Shown here: piece after piece, positions 47,801 through 58,947 of the stretch
How the letters are laid out: the number at the start of each line of letters is the position of its first letter
Position numbering within the stretch: position 1 is the stretch's first letter
Assembly (NCBI GenBank): GCA_031216915.1
Contig: CM062289.1
Location: 247,319,187-247,383,186, forward strand
Reading direction: 5' to 3'
Origin: Pictodentalium vernedei
Taxonomy: Eukaryota; Mollusca; Scaphopoda; Dentaliida; Dentaliidae
DNA length: 64,000 bases
Notes under the pieces: generated by a model
What the model was told of the DNA's origin: nothing
The model's database searches: none
Seen by the model: only the letters and a program-made list of their open reading frames with translations
Position numbers and translations under genes: made by a program

Positions 47801-50800
47801 TGCCGCAGGAAGCTCCGAGATCGTTACCCCCGTGCATACTTCCAATATGCGAGCGAACGGAGTGTATAGGCCTCGTGTCCCTTGGCTACCGGATGGCGCG
47901 ACCTATTCGCTGTGGAATCACTGAATGCCGAAACTGATCGGATACTCGAGGTCACGTAGCCAATGTGCGGTCGTGTGCCCTGCTGTGAGGATGAGGAAGC
48001 ATTAAAGACAGTCTCTCGGACTGTCAATATAACGGAGCGTCCCGAGCAACGGACATATGCTCCGAATGTAAAATATCTGAACCACAACATGCGGTCCCCT
48101 ATGTTGTTGGCTTCCTCCGATCTGTCCTCAATCTGCCGTCACTGGGTGAGTACTAAAGTAATTAAAGTGCTCGCATCACCCAAATCTCCTTCCTAGACCG
48201 CAATGGACGAACCCGGCAGCCGAACCATTCGATGAATGTACGCTACACCGGGTGAGCTAGCGAATGTCACTCCGTAAGCGATAGACATATTCCATGAGCA
48301 CTTATTGCCGCTAACTCTTCATTAACTATGACGACAGAGGCACACTTTTGAAAGACATCTCCATAACTCTTCGAACAAGAAACCAGAAATGCTTGGATAG
48401 CAAGCATAAAATAATAATATATATAGCGTCGTTCAATAATTCGAAAGTTTGTGTGACATTATTGGACTATGTCGGAACTGAGGGACGATGTCCCTGAACC
48501 GAACCAAAAATTTCTAAGTCCACCGACGCTATCAATTTCTTATCCGGCATCGCAGCATATGTTGTTCCGAAAGGGAAAGCTTGAAATCCACCGAATCCCT
48601 TTCGGTATCCCGTCGGACCGGATGAAACTTTCGGACGTCCGTACCCGCTTCCGCGGAGCGTCCCGACCCAGCATCGTCGGATAAAATATATGCGACAGAT
48701 TCAGTTGATGCTGGGATGCTGCGATAAACTGTGCTATTAAGGAAAGCACGTCCGTTCCCGAGGCCTGTGCAGTAGCGGACTTACGATGCATTGCCGCTGG
48801 AAGCTCCGTGTACGTTGACTCCCGCACACTTCCTATGCGAACGTCCGGAGTCTGCAGGCCTCGAGTCCCCGGCTACTGACCCAGCGCTGTCGGATAATTC
48901 TCGATCCGACACCGTTTCTGTCGGCTGCTGGGATGCTGCGATAAGCTGTGCTATGTGCACAAGAATGTCCGGTGTCGAGACCTGCGGAGGCGCAGTCTAT
49001 CGCTGCTTCGCCGAGGGCAGCTCCGCATCAGATGGCTCCCGCATACTTTTCCTATGCGAACGTCCGGAGTCCATCGGTCTCGAATCCCTGGCTGCCGGAT
49101 GGTGTGACCTGGTCGCCGAAGAATCCTTGATCGGCGAAGCTGGTAATATATCGGCGGTCACGCAGCCAAGGTGCGGTCGTGTGCGCTGACGAGAAGAGGA
49201 AGCCTTAGCAGTCTCAGCGGACTGCCTATACAACGGAGCGTCCCGAGCGACGGACGTATGCTCCGCTAACGACACATTTGTACCACAACATCTGGGGCCA
49301 GATGTTGTTGAACGAGAGAGGGGCCTCTCTCGCTTGCCGTCCGGATGGACCGGAACGAGCTATGAACCGGACTAAAAGGCTTCCTCCGTTCTCCCTCCGA
49401 TCCGCCGTCACTGGGTGTGCATTAAGATAATTTTATAGTGCTCGCATCACCCCAAAATTCCTTCTAGACCGCAACGGACGAACCCGGCTGCCGAACCATT
49501 CGGTGAATGGACGCTACACCGGGCGAGCTAGCGGACGTCAAAGGCCGTCGAACCTACTAGGGTCCTCTTAGGCAATTGGCGTATTACATGAGCACTTTTC
49601 CGCTAGCCCTTCATTAATTGTGACGACGGAGGCACACTGTTGGAAGACATCACAGATACATCACCCTAATCTTGATCGTCTGAAATAGAAATTGATAAAG
49701 TAGAGTGACCCTGCGGGGAAAGGACCGGAGTGTCCAAATCCCCAACAACATACCGTGACATACGCTTTCCATATTGTCATCAAATACAGAACAGGAGTTA
49801 ATGCGAGTACACTGACCACATATAGAATGATAATAAGGTCAGAGGAAGACTTCCTCTTAAAACAATTGATCAATATCCTTTCAATGTGAAAAGAAAACAA
49901 GTCCTGGTACTCGCACTAACCCCTGGCAATCAAAATACATAATAATAATATGATCCATTAATATAGAAAAAATAATTGAAATCAAAATATTTTGAAAAAA
50001 TATTTTTTCAGAACAGCCCAAGTTTCTGAAAAGTAACGTTGAGCCCCAATGGATCCCAAGCCTAAGTGTGGACAAAAATTTTAAAAATATTTTAAACAAT
50101 TTATTCAACACTTACGAACAATAATAATGTATCTAGTTATGATTAAAATAACATAAAGATATTATTATTTAGAAATCCCCCCCTCACACAGAGGGCTGTT
50201 GTAAATGTAAACAATGAGTGTAAAAACACTAAAATAAGACTCCAGGCACCCAGGCCCGAAATCAGTTACCAAAAATACACCATCTGATGCAAAACAGAGA
50301 CTTCCAGGGAAGAAACTGCAGAACATCAGATGGTAGATGCAAAACACAACGCCTAACCACCCGTAGGTGAAGACGTAAACATGGGGAAAGAACAGAATTC
50401 ATTCTGTTATTCAGCTAAAACTCCCAAGAAATTTTAGTAATAATAATTACAGAAACTATGCCAAAAGCATGGGAGAATAGCAAGGGGGAACTTAAAGGAC
50501 AGGGAGAGAGGAAAAACACTTGAAAAAACAGTGTAACTAAATAATCAGAATGACAACAAAATGGCTGCTGCCTTGAAAATAGGTAACTTAACATAATTTC
50601 ATTAAAAAATTTTAAGTTACAGCCCTGATAATATTCTGTCACACATTCTTTTCCTCTCCTCCTTTTCTATCCTCCTTAGAATCACCATTTCACTAATATT
50701 TATGTGTCTGGCATCATTTAAACTGAGATTTAAAAGCACAAAGATCAGTCAGATGTTAACTGATGAAGGGCCAAACTTAGAATGATAAATGGCGCCAATT

Positions 50801-51954
50801 TCGGAACGTCCTTGACACTGCGCATGCGCAGTAGGGGCGAAGTGTGGAGGGCCTTTCAGGACATGTTTTCTTTAGTTTTAGATGCAAATTTTGGGTATTG
50901 GGGGGCAAAATTTGTGTTTGGCCCTATATTTTAAGAGTTAGCACCAGCTATGTCTGGGTCATTGGTACAGTATAAAAATATAGAAATTTTGGGAGAGGCA
51001 AAAATTCTTGCCCCTCTCAGAACAAAGGTAAATATTGCCCGTCAAGCTTCTCTTGAACAAACTTGAGTCTACACCTCAAATGGAAGCTGCATACCAAATA
51101 TCAAGTCTCTACTATGGCTGGTTCATGAGAAGAAGATTTTTTAAAATTTTGTGCATTTTGGCCCCACCCCACTCCACAATATGAGCAGAAATTTAATTTG
51201 AAGAAAAACCCAAATGCCCCTATATAACCACTACTTACATGAAATTTAATTAAAATGTGGCCAGTGGTTAAGGAGAAAGAGGCTCAAACACCACCTTCAC
51301 GCAGGACGATGGACGACAGATGATGGACGACAGACGATGGATGGACGGACGAAGAGTGATAAGAAAAGCTCACCCTGACTTTCAGTCAGGTGAGCTAAAA
51401 ACTGATTGCACCAATTTTGGTACAAAATTTCGGACTGCACCCAAAAACACTCGTTTTCATCCCAAGGTGATAACAAAGGTGGCCAAGAAGTTACGTAAAG
51501 ATCGGTTAATAAATATGGCCTCTAGCCCGAGCCCTATTGGCATTTGCAGTTACAGTGCTGAAAGTAACATCAAATAGATCAAAGTTAGTCTAATTGGCAT
51601 CATTTATGCACGAGAAAAAAAACCTTATTATATGTGATGGATATCATGGTACTAAACATTCACACAGAAAATTATTCAAATCAGCGCTTTCATATGGAAG
51701 TTCTGCACAATAATCTGATTGCACCTAATTTTGTACAAAATGGCTGCCAGCGGCCATCTTGAATTTTAGACCGGACCCCAAAACACTCGTTCTCGTCCCA
51801 CGGTGATAACAAAGGTACGCAAGAAGTTTCATAAAGATCGGTTCATAAATACGGCCTCTAGCCCGAGCCGTGTGCATGGCGCGACGGATGGATAGATGGA
51901 CAATGGGCCACGGCAATACCTCAAATTTGGCTTCGCCAAACTTGAGCTAAAAAA

Positions 51955-52362
51955 TCATGAAAAATTTACAAAGTAAGGACCGTAACTCTAGTGAAAAATA
52001 TGCAGGAAACCTTTTTATATTATGTGATGCAGTAGATTGTCACAAGGATCCTACATACCAAATTTCATTGAAATCTGCCCATTCACTGCTCAGATATTGC
52101 TGCAGACAGGTGGAGGGATGCCAGGCAGACGGGTGCATGGACAGATGGATGGATGGATGGATGGATGGATGGATGGATGGATGGATGGATGGATGGATGG
52201 ATGGATGGATGGATGGATGGATGGATGGATGGATGGATGGATGGATGGATGGATGGATGGATGGATGGATGGATGGATGGATGGATGGATGGATGGATGG
52301 ATGGATGGATGGACATATGTAATCCAGTATACCCCACATTCTCTTTGAGAGTGGGAGTACAA
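51955..52362 (+). mobile_element. Short element with a long GGAT microsatellite and 3' hairpin
   Basis: A single monomer-like stretch (CAAGGATCCTACATACCAAA) is followed by a GACAGGTGGAGGGATGCC run and about 43 copies of GGAT (52141-52312). A hairpin follows at 52332-52356 (CCCACATTCTC facing GAGAGTGGG around TTT, 2-nt bulge), then an A-rich end. It abuts the 3' end of the outer element. Confidence 0.6.
52141..52312 (+). repeat. (GGAT)n microsatellite, about 43 copies
   Basis: Uninterrupted ATGG/GGAT repeat. ORFs made of MDGW or IHPS repeats in four frames derive from it and are not genes. Confidence 0.97.
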
Positions 52363-52599
52363 AAAACACCATTTAACTCCTTTTTAATCCATTTCATGTG
52401 AAAAAAAATCAAACTGATAAAATGAAAACAACAAAAATCTCATAAGTCTCTCAGTGATAAGGTGTCAAACCATTGTAAAATACAGTGAAAATTGAACAAA
52501 CACTTCAGAAACACAGTTTTTTGTTAAATTGTGTCAAGATATACCAACTCACTGATGGCCAGAATCTGTTGTGCCAGAAGAAAGGATTTTTCAAGAATG

Positions 52600-52800
52600 A
52601 GCTTTCACGCATGTCCTCCCAACAAGAATTGGAGTTATTTGGTCTGTACAGTAATAACCCTTCACTGGAAGAAGCACATCCCAACGAGAGATCATAAGCT
52701 ATGTTTTTGAAGCAAGTATTGAAAAAATAATAAAATCTGAACAGTAAATTTTATGAACAGTGCTGGCTGGTTATGGTCATTGCATTAGGTGAAGGGTCAA
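52600..52800. mobile_element. Degraded piggyBac-like MITE remnant
   Basis: CATCCCAACGAGAGATCATAAGC, TTTTTGAAGCAAG and a right end TTAGGTGAAGGGTCAA resemble the MITE at 18623-18823, with many changes. A similar partial remnant (AAGTCTTTACATAACATGAC...) begins near 53436. Confidence 0.45.
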
Positions 52801-54959
52801 TTCATCAAGAGGCCAAAAGGAACAGACAAATTTTATAGGATAAGTACAGTGTTCCATTACATAGTTATGAGTCTTTCAGACAAATAATTACACTACCCTG
52901 GCTAGAATTTTAGTCATTTTATCTATGAGAAAGAGAGACTTTCCTAGAAATGACTTCAAAGCTCACAAATTGAGGGGAAAAACACATTTCAGAAAAATGT
53001 CCCTAAGGGTTAAACACTGAAAAAGAGCTTGATCAACAGTAACACAATTTCTTTTTGGATACATGAGTTCAATAATCTGGAATATATACAAAAGTGTATT
53101 TTATAAAGGGAACCATGAAGTACGATAAGGATCAAATGAAGTTTTTTTATATGTGAAATGAATAGTCTCTTGCACTAATTAACATACATACATTAATGAT
53201 GTTAGAAAAGGCAGGCAAGTGAAAAAAGATGTGAACTGTCAAGCTATCATCTTGAAGAAATGCAAGGAAGGAGAACATAATATACAATTTCAAACCTTGT
53301 ATCACTATCAAACAAGCTGCAAAAAAATTACAAATGAAAATTAAAGCCAACTATTGATACAACACACATAACTACAATTAATATATACAGCAGGCAATCA
53401 AGCACAACATCCAATTAATCAACAGTGATTAACATTAAGTCTTTACATAACATGACAAGCAAACAACACCTGCAAATTAAATTTCTTGAATAACTAAAAA
53501 TGTTCATTTTTCATTTCAAGCTCGATCCTAATAGGGGGGTCACACAGTATGGCTGCCATGGGCTGGAGACTTGCCACGGGGTAGGCAGTATTTGCATGGT
53601 CGCAATAATATTAGACTGCATCATTAATGATCAAAAATTGAATTAAGGAAGCACTGGGTACAACCCGGTGCTTCATTAATTAAAATTTTGCGGATGAGGA
53701 TTTTTATTACCTTGCAAACGCATGCGTAGACATCACTTAGACTTGAGGCCTTCATTCAGACTGAAGTTCACAGAGGGTTAATTTAGAGATGCTACCCTGC
53801 TGTGCAGGGTAGCATCACCAAATTCAAATTCACCCTTCAGGGACCTCATTCTACAGATGACTGTTTACTAATTTCCACGTTTGGACATCTCCAATGTTAA
53901 CCATATGTACTATGTGCCTTTGGTGAATATGTAATGTTCAAAATCAACTGCTGATGTCAAAATCCATTTTTTTAACTCATTTTTTCATTTTACAAAGGAA
54001 AAAACCACATAACAGACGTTCTAAATTATAATTGAAAGAATTTCAACACAAAAACAGTTTAGTGCCTATTAAATTTCTTAAAATGAACAGTCACAAGAAA
54101 TTTTGAATAAAAAAAGTAAATTATTTTGTTTCAACTAGATTAACATTTTTAGCTAGAGTTAGTTGATCAATGATTATTCTGTTACAGTTCATTGCAGATG
54201 GCCACAGTTGTTTCCCATAATTATAACAAAATGAAACTATATATTAAACCATAATATTATTTTTTCTTTAAGTTAATATGAAACACTCTTTGTCACCCAA
54301 GGAAGATACAAGTCGGCATTTATAATAAAAATAAGATGACAATTGGGCCCATCATAATGATTAACAGTGGATTGCTATGAAAAACACAATTAGACTCTGA
54401 CCTTATGAAGTATTGGCATGACGCTCTATTTTGGTATGGAAGTCCAATGGATTTGAGAATAGTCCAAAATGAAAGCTGCTCTGAAGGGTGTCAACTCCAG
54501 GGCATGATGGCAGTTCTGACAAATTCATAAACACATGTAAAGAATATAAAGCCTTTGTTATGACAGCAACACGGGTGCAGGTATTTCAATAAAAAAAAAT
54601 TATGCAACAAAAATGTTAGTTGATAAGAACATATTCTGAATAAATTGAGCCAAGCAATTATGCAAATATATACAAAACACTGTCAATTTTAGTTGAGTGC
54701 TAGAAGCCACTTTCATGGCTCTATAGAAAAGTGCTGAAAGCCACTTTAGTGGCTTTATATTGTCTTCAGCATCCTGTTGCTCGCTCAGCAGTTAAATAAT
54801 GAAAGTGTCAATAACACTGTAGGTTAACTTGACTATGTTGTGTTTGATGAAAAGGATAATGTTTAATGTTTATGAAAGGATTATGAAATATGACAAGAAT
54901 TGTGATAATTGGGAATATGTTAATTTCTGTTCCCTGTATGCTATGTTTTCAATAAAAAT
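52801..54959. other. No supported gene
   Basis: AT-rich DNA. It holds a perfect hairpin at 53788-53816 (GATGCTACCCTGC and GCAGGGTAGCATC around TGT), which looks like the core of a small foldback element, and a MITE remnant at about 53436-53560. Short ORFs (for example minus 53147-53350 and both strands at 54420-54540) lack recognisable homology. Confidence 0.5.
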
Positions 54960-56213
54960 AATCTGAGGTGCAGACTGTACTAAAGAATTGAGGGTGGGTT
55001 AATGTGGCCCTCACAGTTAATGTATCTCAATCAAAGTTACCAAGTTACAGTGAAATTATTCCAAAATGAGTCATCCTATCCAGTTACAATGAAATCCTTT
55101 CATAAATATGGCCTGTAGACTGTGCTAAAGGCTTCTGGGCCTGTGTAGCCATCACAGTTGACCGATCACAACCAAAAGAGGACATCCTCATCTAGACATT
55201 ACACTGAGTCATCCAACTAAGTTATAGTGAAATCCCTTCATAAATACAACCTGTAGTCTCTTCTAAAGGTTTTGGGGATTTGGGCTTCGGTAGCCATCAC
55301 GGTTGAATGTGACCAAAAGGCGATGTTCTCATCCAGACATTATCTGGAGTCATCCTATGAAGTTACAATGAAATACCTTCATAAACACAACCTGTAGACT
55401 GTGCTAAAGGTTTTCGGGCTTCGGGCCCCTGTAGCCATCACTGTTGACCGATCGCGACCCAAAGGGGATGTTCTCATCTAGACATTATATGGAGTCATCT
55501 TACCAAGTTACAATGAAATCCCTCCATAAATACAACCTGTAGACTGTGTTAAAAGATTTTCGGGATTTGGGCTCGGGCAGCCATCACGGTTGACAGATCG
55601 CGAAAAAAAAGTGGAAGTTCTTATCTAGACATCATACGGTGTCATCCTACCAAGTTACAATGAAATCCATCCATATTAAATATGACCTGTAGACTGTGCT
55701 AAAGGTTTTTGGGCTTCGGGTCCCTGTAGCCATCACAGTTGATCAATCGCGACCAGAAGGGGACGTTCTCATCTAGACATTATATGGAGTCATCCTACCA
55801 AGTTACAATGAAATCCTTCATAAATACAACCTGTGGACTGTGCTAAAGTTTTTCGGGTTTCGGGATTGGGCAGCCGTCTTGGTTGACAGATCATGTCCAA
55901 AGGGGATGTTCTCATCAAGACATTATACAGAGTCATCCTACCAAGTTACAATGAAATCCCTTCATAAATATGACCTGTAAGATGCTGCTAAAGATTTTCA
56001 GGTTTTTGGGCTTGGGCAGCCATTACAGTTGACTGATGGCGACCAAAAGGGGACGTTCTTATCTAGATATGACCTCAAACCTGCATAGGACATTTTGTGA
56101 TGATCTGACAAGAACTGCGGGGTATAGCCTGTGTAAAGGAAAATGTGAACAGACTGACAGACTGGCAGACAAACAGACTTCTGCACGCGTGATGGCAATA
56201 ACTTATCTTGACT
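54960..56213 (+). repeat. Tandem array, ~146-bp monomer
   Basis: About seven units carry GAGTCATCCTACCAAGTTAC, AATGAAATCCCTTCATAAAT, CTGTAGACTGTGCTAAAGG and GCAGCCATCACGGTTGAC (or GTAGCC). They occur near 55070, 55210, 55350, 55493, 55640, 55789 and 55931. The right end has a GACAGACTGGCAGACAAACAGAC microsatellite-like run, then CTTATCTTGACTTGG, the first arm of the 6175 hairpin, where it is cut by the next repeat. Same family as 5802-6204. Confidence 0.75.
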
Positions 56214-56550
56214 TGGTTGAGGGACTCGATTTGAACAAACTTGAATCAGTCCCATACCAAGATGTTGCATACCAAGTATCAAAAGTTTCTGCCCACTGGT
56301 TCTGGAGAAGAAGATTTTTTAATAATTTTTCTATAATTCATATGGTGCTATCAGAGTTATGCCCCATACAGAGCCCCCAAGGGACATGGCCATTTCATTT
56401 GAACAAAAATGAATTGCCATATAGTAATGAACATCCACATGAAGTTTCGTGAAAATCAGACCAGTGGTTTCAGAGAAGTCGTTTGAAAAATGTTAACGAC
56501 GACGACGGACGGCAAGTGATAAGTTGAGCTCCCTTCAGTGAGCTAAAAAT
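56214..56550 (+). mobile_element. 3' end of a pearl-like element
   Basis: CGATTTGAACAAACTTGAATC, a right arm with CAGAGTTATGCCCC, a GACGACGACGGACGG microsatellite (about 56498-56512) and a short hairpin at 56527-56544 (AGCTC and GAGCT) followed by AAAA. It replaces the 3' end of the preceding array. Confidence 0.6.
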
Positions 56551-57940
56551 TCCTCATATTGATTAAGTTATAATTTGGGCTCCTGCAGGGAGCCCAAATA
56601 TGGACCCAGGGACTTGGCTTTAACGAACTTGAATCTGACCCCCTAAGGATGCTACGCACCACATATCAAAACATTCCGACTGCTGGATCTGAAGAAGAAG
56701 ATTTTTTAAGAAAATTCCTCATTTCGAACTAAGTTACAATTCAAGCTCCCACAGTGAGCCCAAATATGGACCTAGGGACATGGCTTGAACAAACTTGAAT
56801 CTCACCCCCCTAAGGATGCTGCATACCAAATATCAAAACATTCCGACTGCTGGACCTGAAGAAGATTTTTAAAGAAAATTCCTCATTTTGAACTAAGTTA
56901 TCATTCGGTCTCCTACAGTGAGCCCAAATATGGACCAAGGGACATGGCTTGAACAAACTTGAATCTCACCCCCTAAGGATGCTACATACCAAACATCAAA
57001 ACATTCCGACTGCTAGATCTGAAGAAGAAGATTTTTAAAGAAAATTCCTCATTTTGAACTAAGTTATAATTCGAGCTACCACAGTGAGCCCAAATATGAA
57101 CCCAGGGACTTGGCTTGAACAAACTTGAATCTCACCCCCCTAAGCATGCTGCACACCCAATATCAAAAGATTCTGCCTGCTGGATCTTGAGAAGAAGATT
57201 TTTAAAGAAATTTGCATGAAAATACTGAGCCCAAATATGAACCCAGGGGGCCAATTTGAACAAACTTGAATCAGATCCACCCCACAATGTTGCATACCAA
57301 ATATCAAAAGATTCTGCCTGCTGAATCTGGAGAAGAAGATTTTAAAAAAAATTTGCCTGAAATGCACTAAGTTCAAATTCAAGCTTTTATAGTGAGCCCA
57401 AATATGAATCCAGACGGCCGATTTGAACAAACTTGAATCAGATCCACCCCACAATGATGCATACCAAATATCAAAAGATTCTGCCTGCTGGATCTTGAGA
57501 AGAAGATTTTTTTAAGAAATTTGCCTGAAATGCACTAAGTTCGAATTTGGGCGTCTACAGTGAGCCCAAATGTGAATCCAGGGGGCCGATTTGAACAAAC
57601 TTGAATCAGATCCATCCCACAATGTTGCATACCAAATATCAAAAGATTCTGCCTGCTGGATCTGGAGAAGATGTTTTTTTAAGAAATTTGCCTGAAATGC
57701 ACTAAGTTCGAATTTGGGCTTCTATAGTGAGCCCAAATATGAATCCAGGGGGCCGATTTGAACAAACTTGAATGAGACCCATACCAAGATGCTGCATACC
57801 AAGTATCAAAAGATTTTGCCCTCTGGTTCTGGAAAAGAAGATGTGTTAATAATTTTTCTATAATTCAAACGGTGCAATCAGAGTTATGCCCCATACAGAG
57901 CCCCAAGGGACGTGGCCATTTCATTTGAACAAACATGAAT
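56551..57940 (+). repeat. Pearl-like monomer array, 3' end truncated
   Basis: About eight monomers of 165-175 bp alternate as in 42628-43640, with TTTGGGCTCCTGCAGGGAGC stem-loops at the first and GCTTCTATAGTGAGCCC forms later. The right arm starts (CAGAGTTATGCCCCATACAG) but stops near 57940 without microsatellite or hairpin. Confidence 0.7.
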
Positions 57941-58165
57941 TGTTTGTGGAAAATGTCAACATTATATACATTCACACCTGAAATCCCTAAAACTGATTCA
58001 TATATTTTCACCTTGATATTTCTTGGGTCATTTTTCTATAATTATTCTGTCATGTTCTGGGTACTTAAGCCTTCAAAAAGTACCCAGGGTGCTCTACTTA
58101 GCATGAAAAGTAAATTTTTTCCCTGGAAACCTTCACCTATGGGAAATACATAATTTTAATCCAGC

Positions 58166-58233
58166 ACAAGGTGAAGTGAAGTGGAGTATAATATATTTTT
58201 CTGCTGCCATTGGCAGCAGAAAAATATTTTGCC

Positions 58234-58271
<38 letters not shown>

Positions 58272-58300
58272 AGCCCTCCACTTCATTTGGCTTGGTCATG
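58166..58300. mobile_element. Foldback MITE with internal poly-C
   Basis: The arms AATATATTTTTCTGCTGCCA and its complement (58188-58229) form a near-perfect stem. Outside it GTGAAGTGGAG faces CTCCACTTCAT. A C-tract (58236-58271, about 36 C) has expanded within the right half. Confidence 0.7.
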
Positions 58301-58705
58301 CCTCACGATACTACAACTCATTTCCTCTGATACTCCAATGATGAATAATGATGAAGTGAAAAGTTCATTGTCAAAAAGACTCCACATCCACATCATTACC
58401 ATTTTACAAAATTGGATGTGCAACTGCGACAGCTAAAGAAATTAACTAAGATAACACAAATACTAACTTTGTTTAAAAAATGGTATTTTTTCATAGCTTC
58501 TCAAACCAGAGGTTCAAGTGAGCCTAAAACACTCAACTGGATCAAGTTGTCTACATGGAATGTTGGGAGTAGGGGTAAGAGGGAGTAAGTGGGGGCTTTT
58601 ATTGATGCATTTAGCTTGGGTAAGAATCTTCTATAAAATGATAAGATGATAGAATTTTGTTAGACACATTTATTCTCTTACTCTTGGGAATACTCTACAG
58701 TAAAT

Positions 58706-58920
58706 GTTTGTTTGTTTGTTGGTTTATTTATTGGTGTTACAGGGCACTTTCAGTATCTATAGTAATATCATGAAGACAACACAAGTATAAAGTCAACTTC
58801 AGCCAACCAACAATGATTACTGGGTGTTATTTTAGAAGTAAGACAGAACTTGTTTATGATGGAAAAACAAGCACTGCTCCACTTCCTGTGTTTCTCACAT
58901 GAAACCCAGTTATATGGGTG
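58706..58920 (-). mobile_element. SINE-like fragment, type 2, diverged
   Basis: TTTGTTTGTTGGTTTATTTATTGGTGTTA on the plus strand is the inverted tail. ACAAGTATAAAGTCAAC and CAAGCACTGCTCCACTTCC match the body and head of the type-2 SINEs. The tail-proximal GATTAGCC segment is not conserved. Confidence 0.5.
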
Positions 58921-58947
58921 GCATTGTAGTAGAAAACAGCAACTACC

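Larger units (their letters stand above)
43972..50979 (-). mobile_element. DIRS-type tyrosine-recombinase retroelement, copy C (fossil)
   Basis: Inverted terminal repeats lie at about 43972-44196 and 50784-50979, nearly identical to each other. The internal complementary region is at 44275-44362. Minus-strand remnants from the right are a gag-like region with internal duplications (about 47450-49900), RNase H-like remnants (about 46400-46860) and recombinase-like remnants (about 45000-45700). The coding part is heavily broken, with dozens of breaks. The flanks TTCAGAAA and ATAGAAATTT rejoin to a phrase intact at 4052-4069, so there is no target duplication. Confidence 0.88.
32141..51398 (+). 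mobile_element. Pearl-like element split by three insertions
   Basis: The 5' end is ACAAGAGGCCCCAGGGGGCC. The 3' end is a GACGATGGATGGACGG microsatellite, hairpin 51369-51394 (arms CTCACCCTGACT and AGTCAGGTGAG) and CTAA. Its own sequence is 32141-32632, 35993-36498, 42628-43971 and 50980-51398, about 2.76 kb. Removing the insertions rejoins monomers and the right arm in the same order as in the intact copy at 2771-4434. Confidence 0.8.
31320..51950 (+). mobile_element. Outer ~335-bp tandem element, split by a 19.3-kb nest
   Basis: Left part about 31320-32140 and right part 51399-51950 carry the same monomer as 1-1765 (CCATCTTGAATTTYGGACC, GATCGGTTCATAAATAC). The 3' end is a CGACGGATGGATAGATGGAC microsatellite (51882-51901), hairpin 51920-51946 (arms CTCAAATTTGGC and GCCAAACTTGAG around TTC) and CTAA. 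The junction AGTTCTGTACAA at 32140 and AACTGATTGCACC at 51397 rejoin to the phrase seen intact at 1510-1527, so the pieces were once one. Confidence 0.8.

Noticed and set aside
52040-52412. ORFs of MDGW and IHPS repeats in several frames
   Set aside because: Translations of the GGAT microsatellite.
53147-53350. Minus-strand segment with TTTTTTTGCAG acceptor and GTATGT donor as the next TBC1D5 exon
   Set aside because: The hydrophobic translation does not resemble the expected YLEHDAY or RWVRLLFGREF segments of TBC1D5.
54420-54540. Stretch open on both strands with splice-like borders
   Set aside because: No homology recognised; openness on both strands is not evidence of coding.
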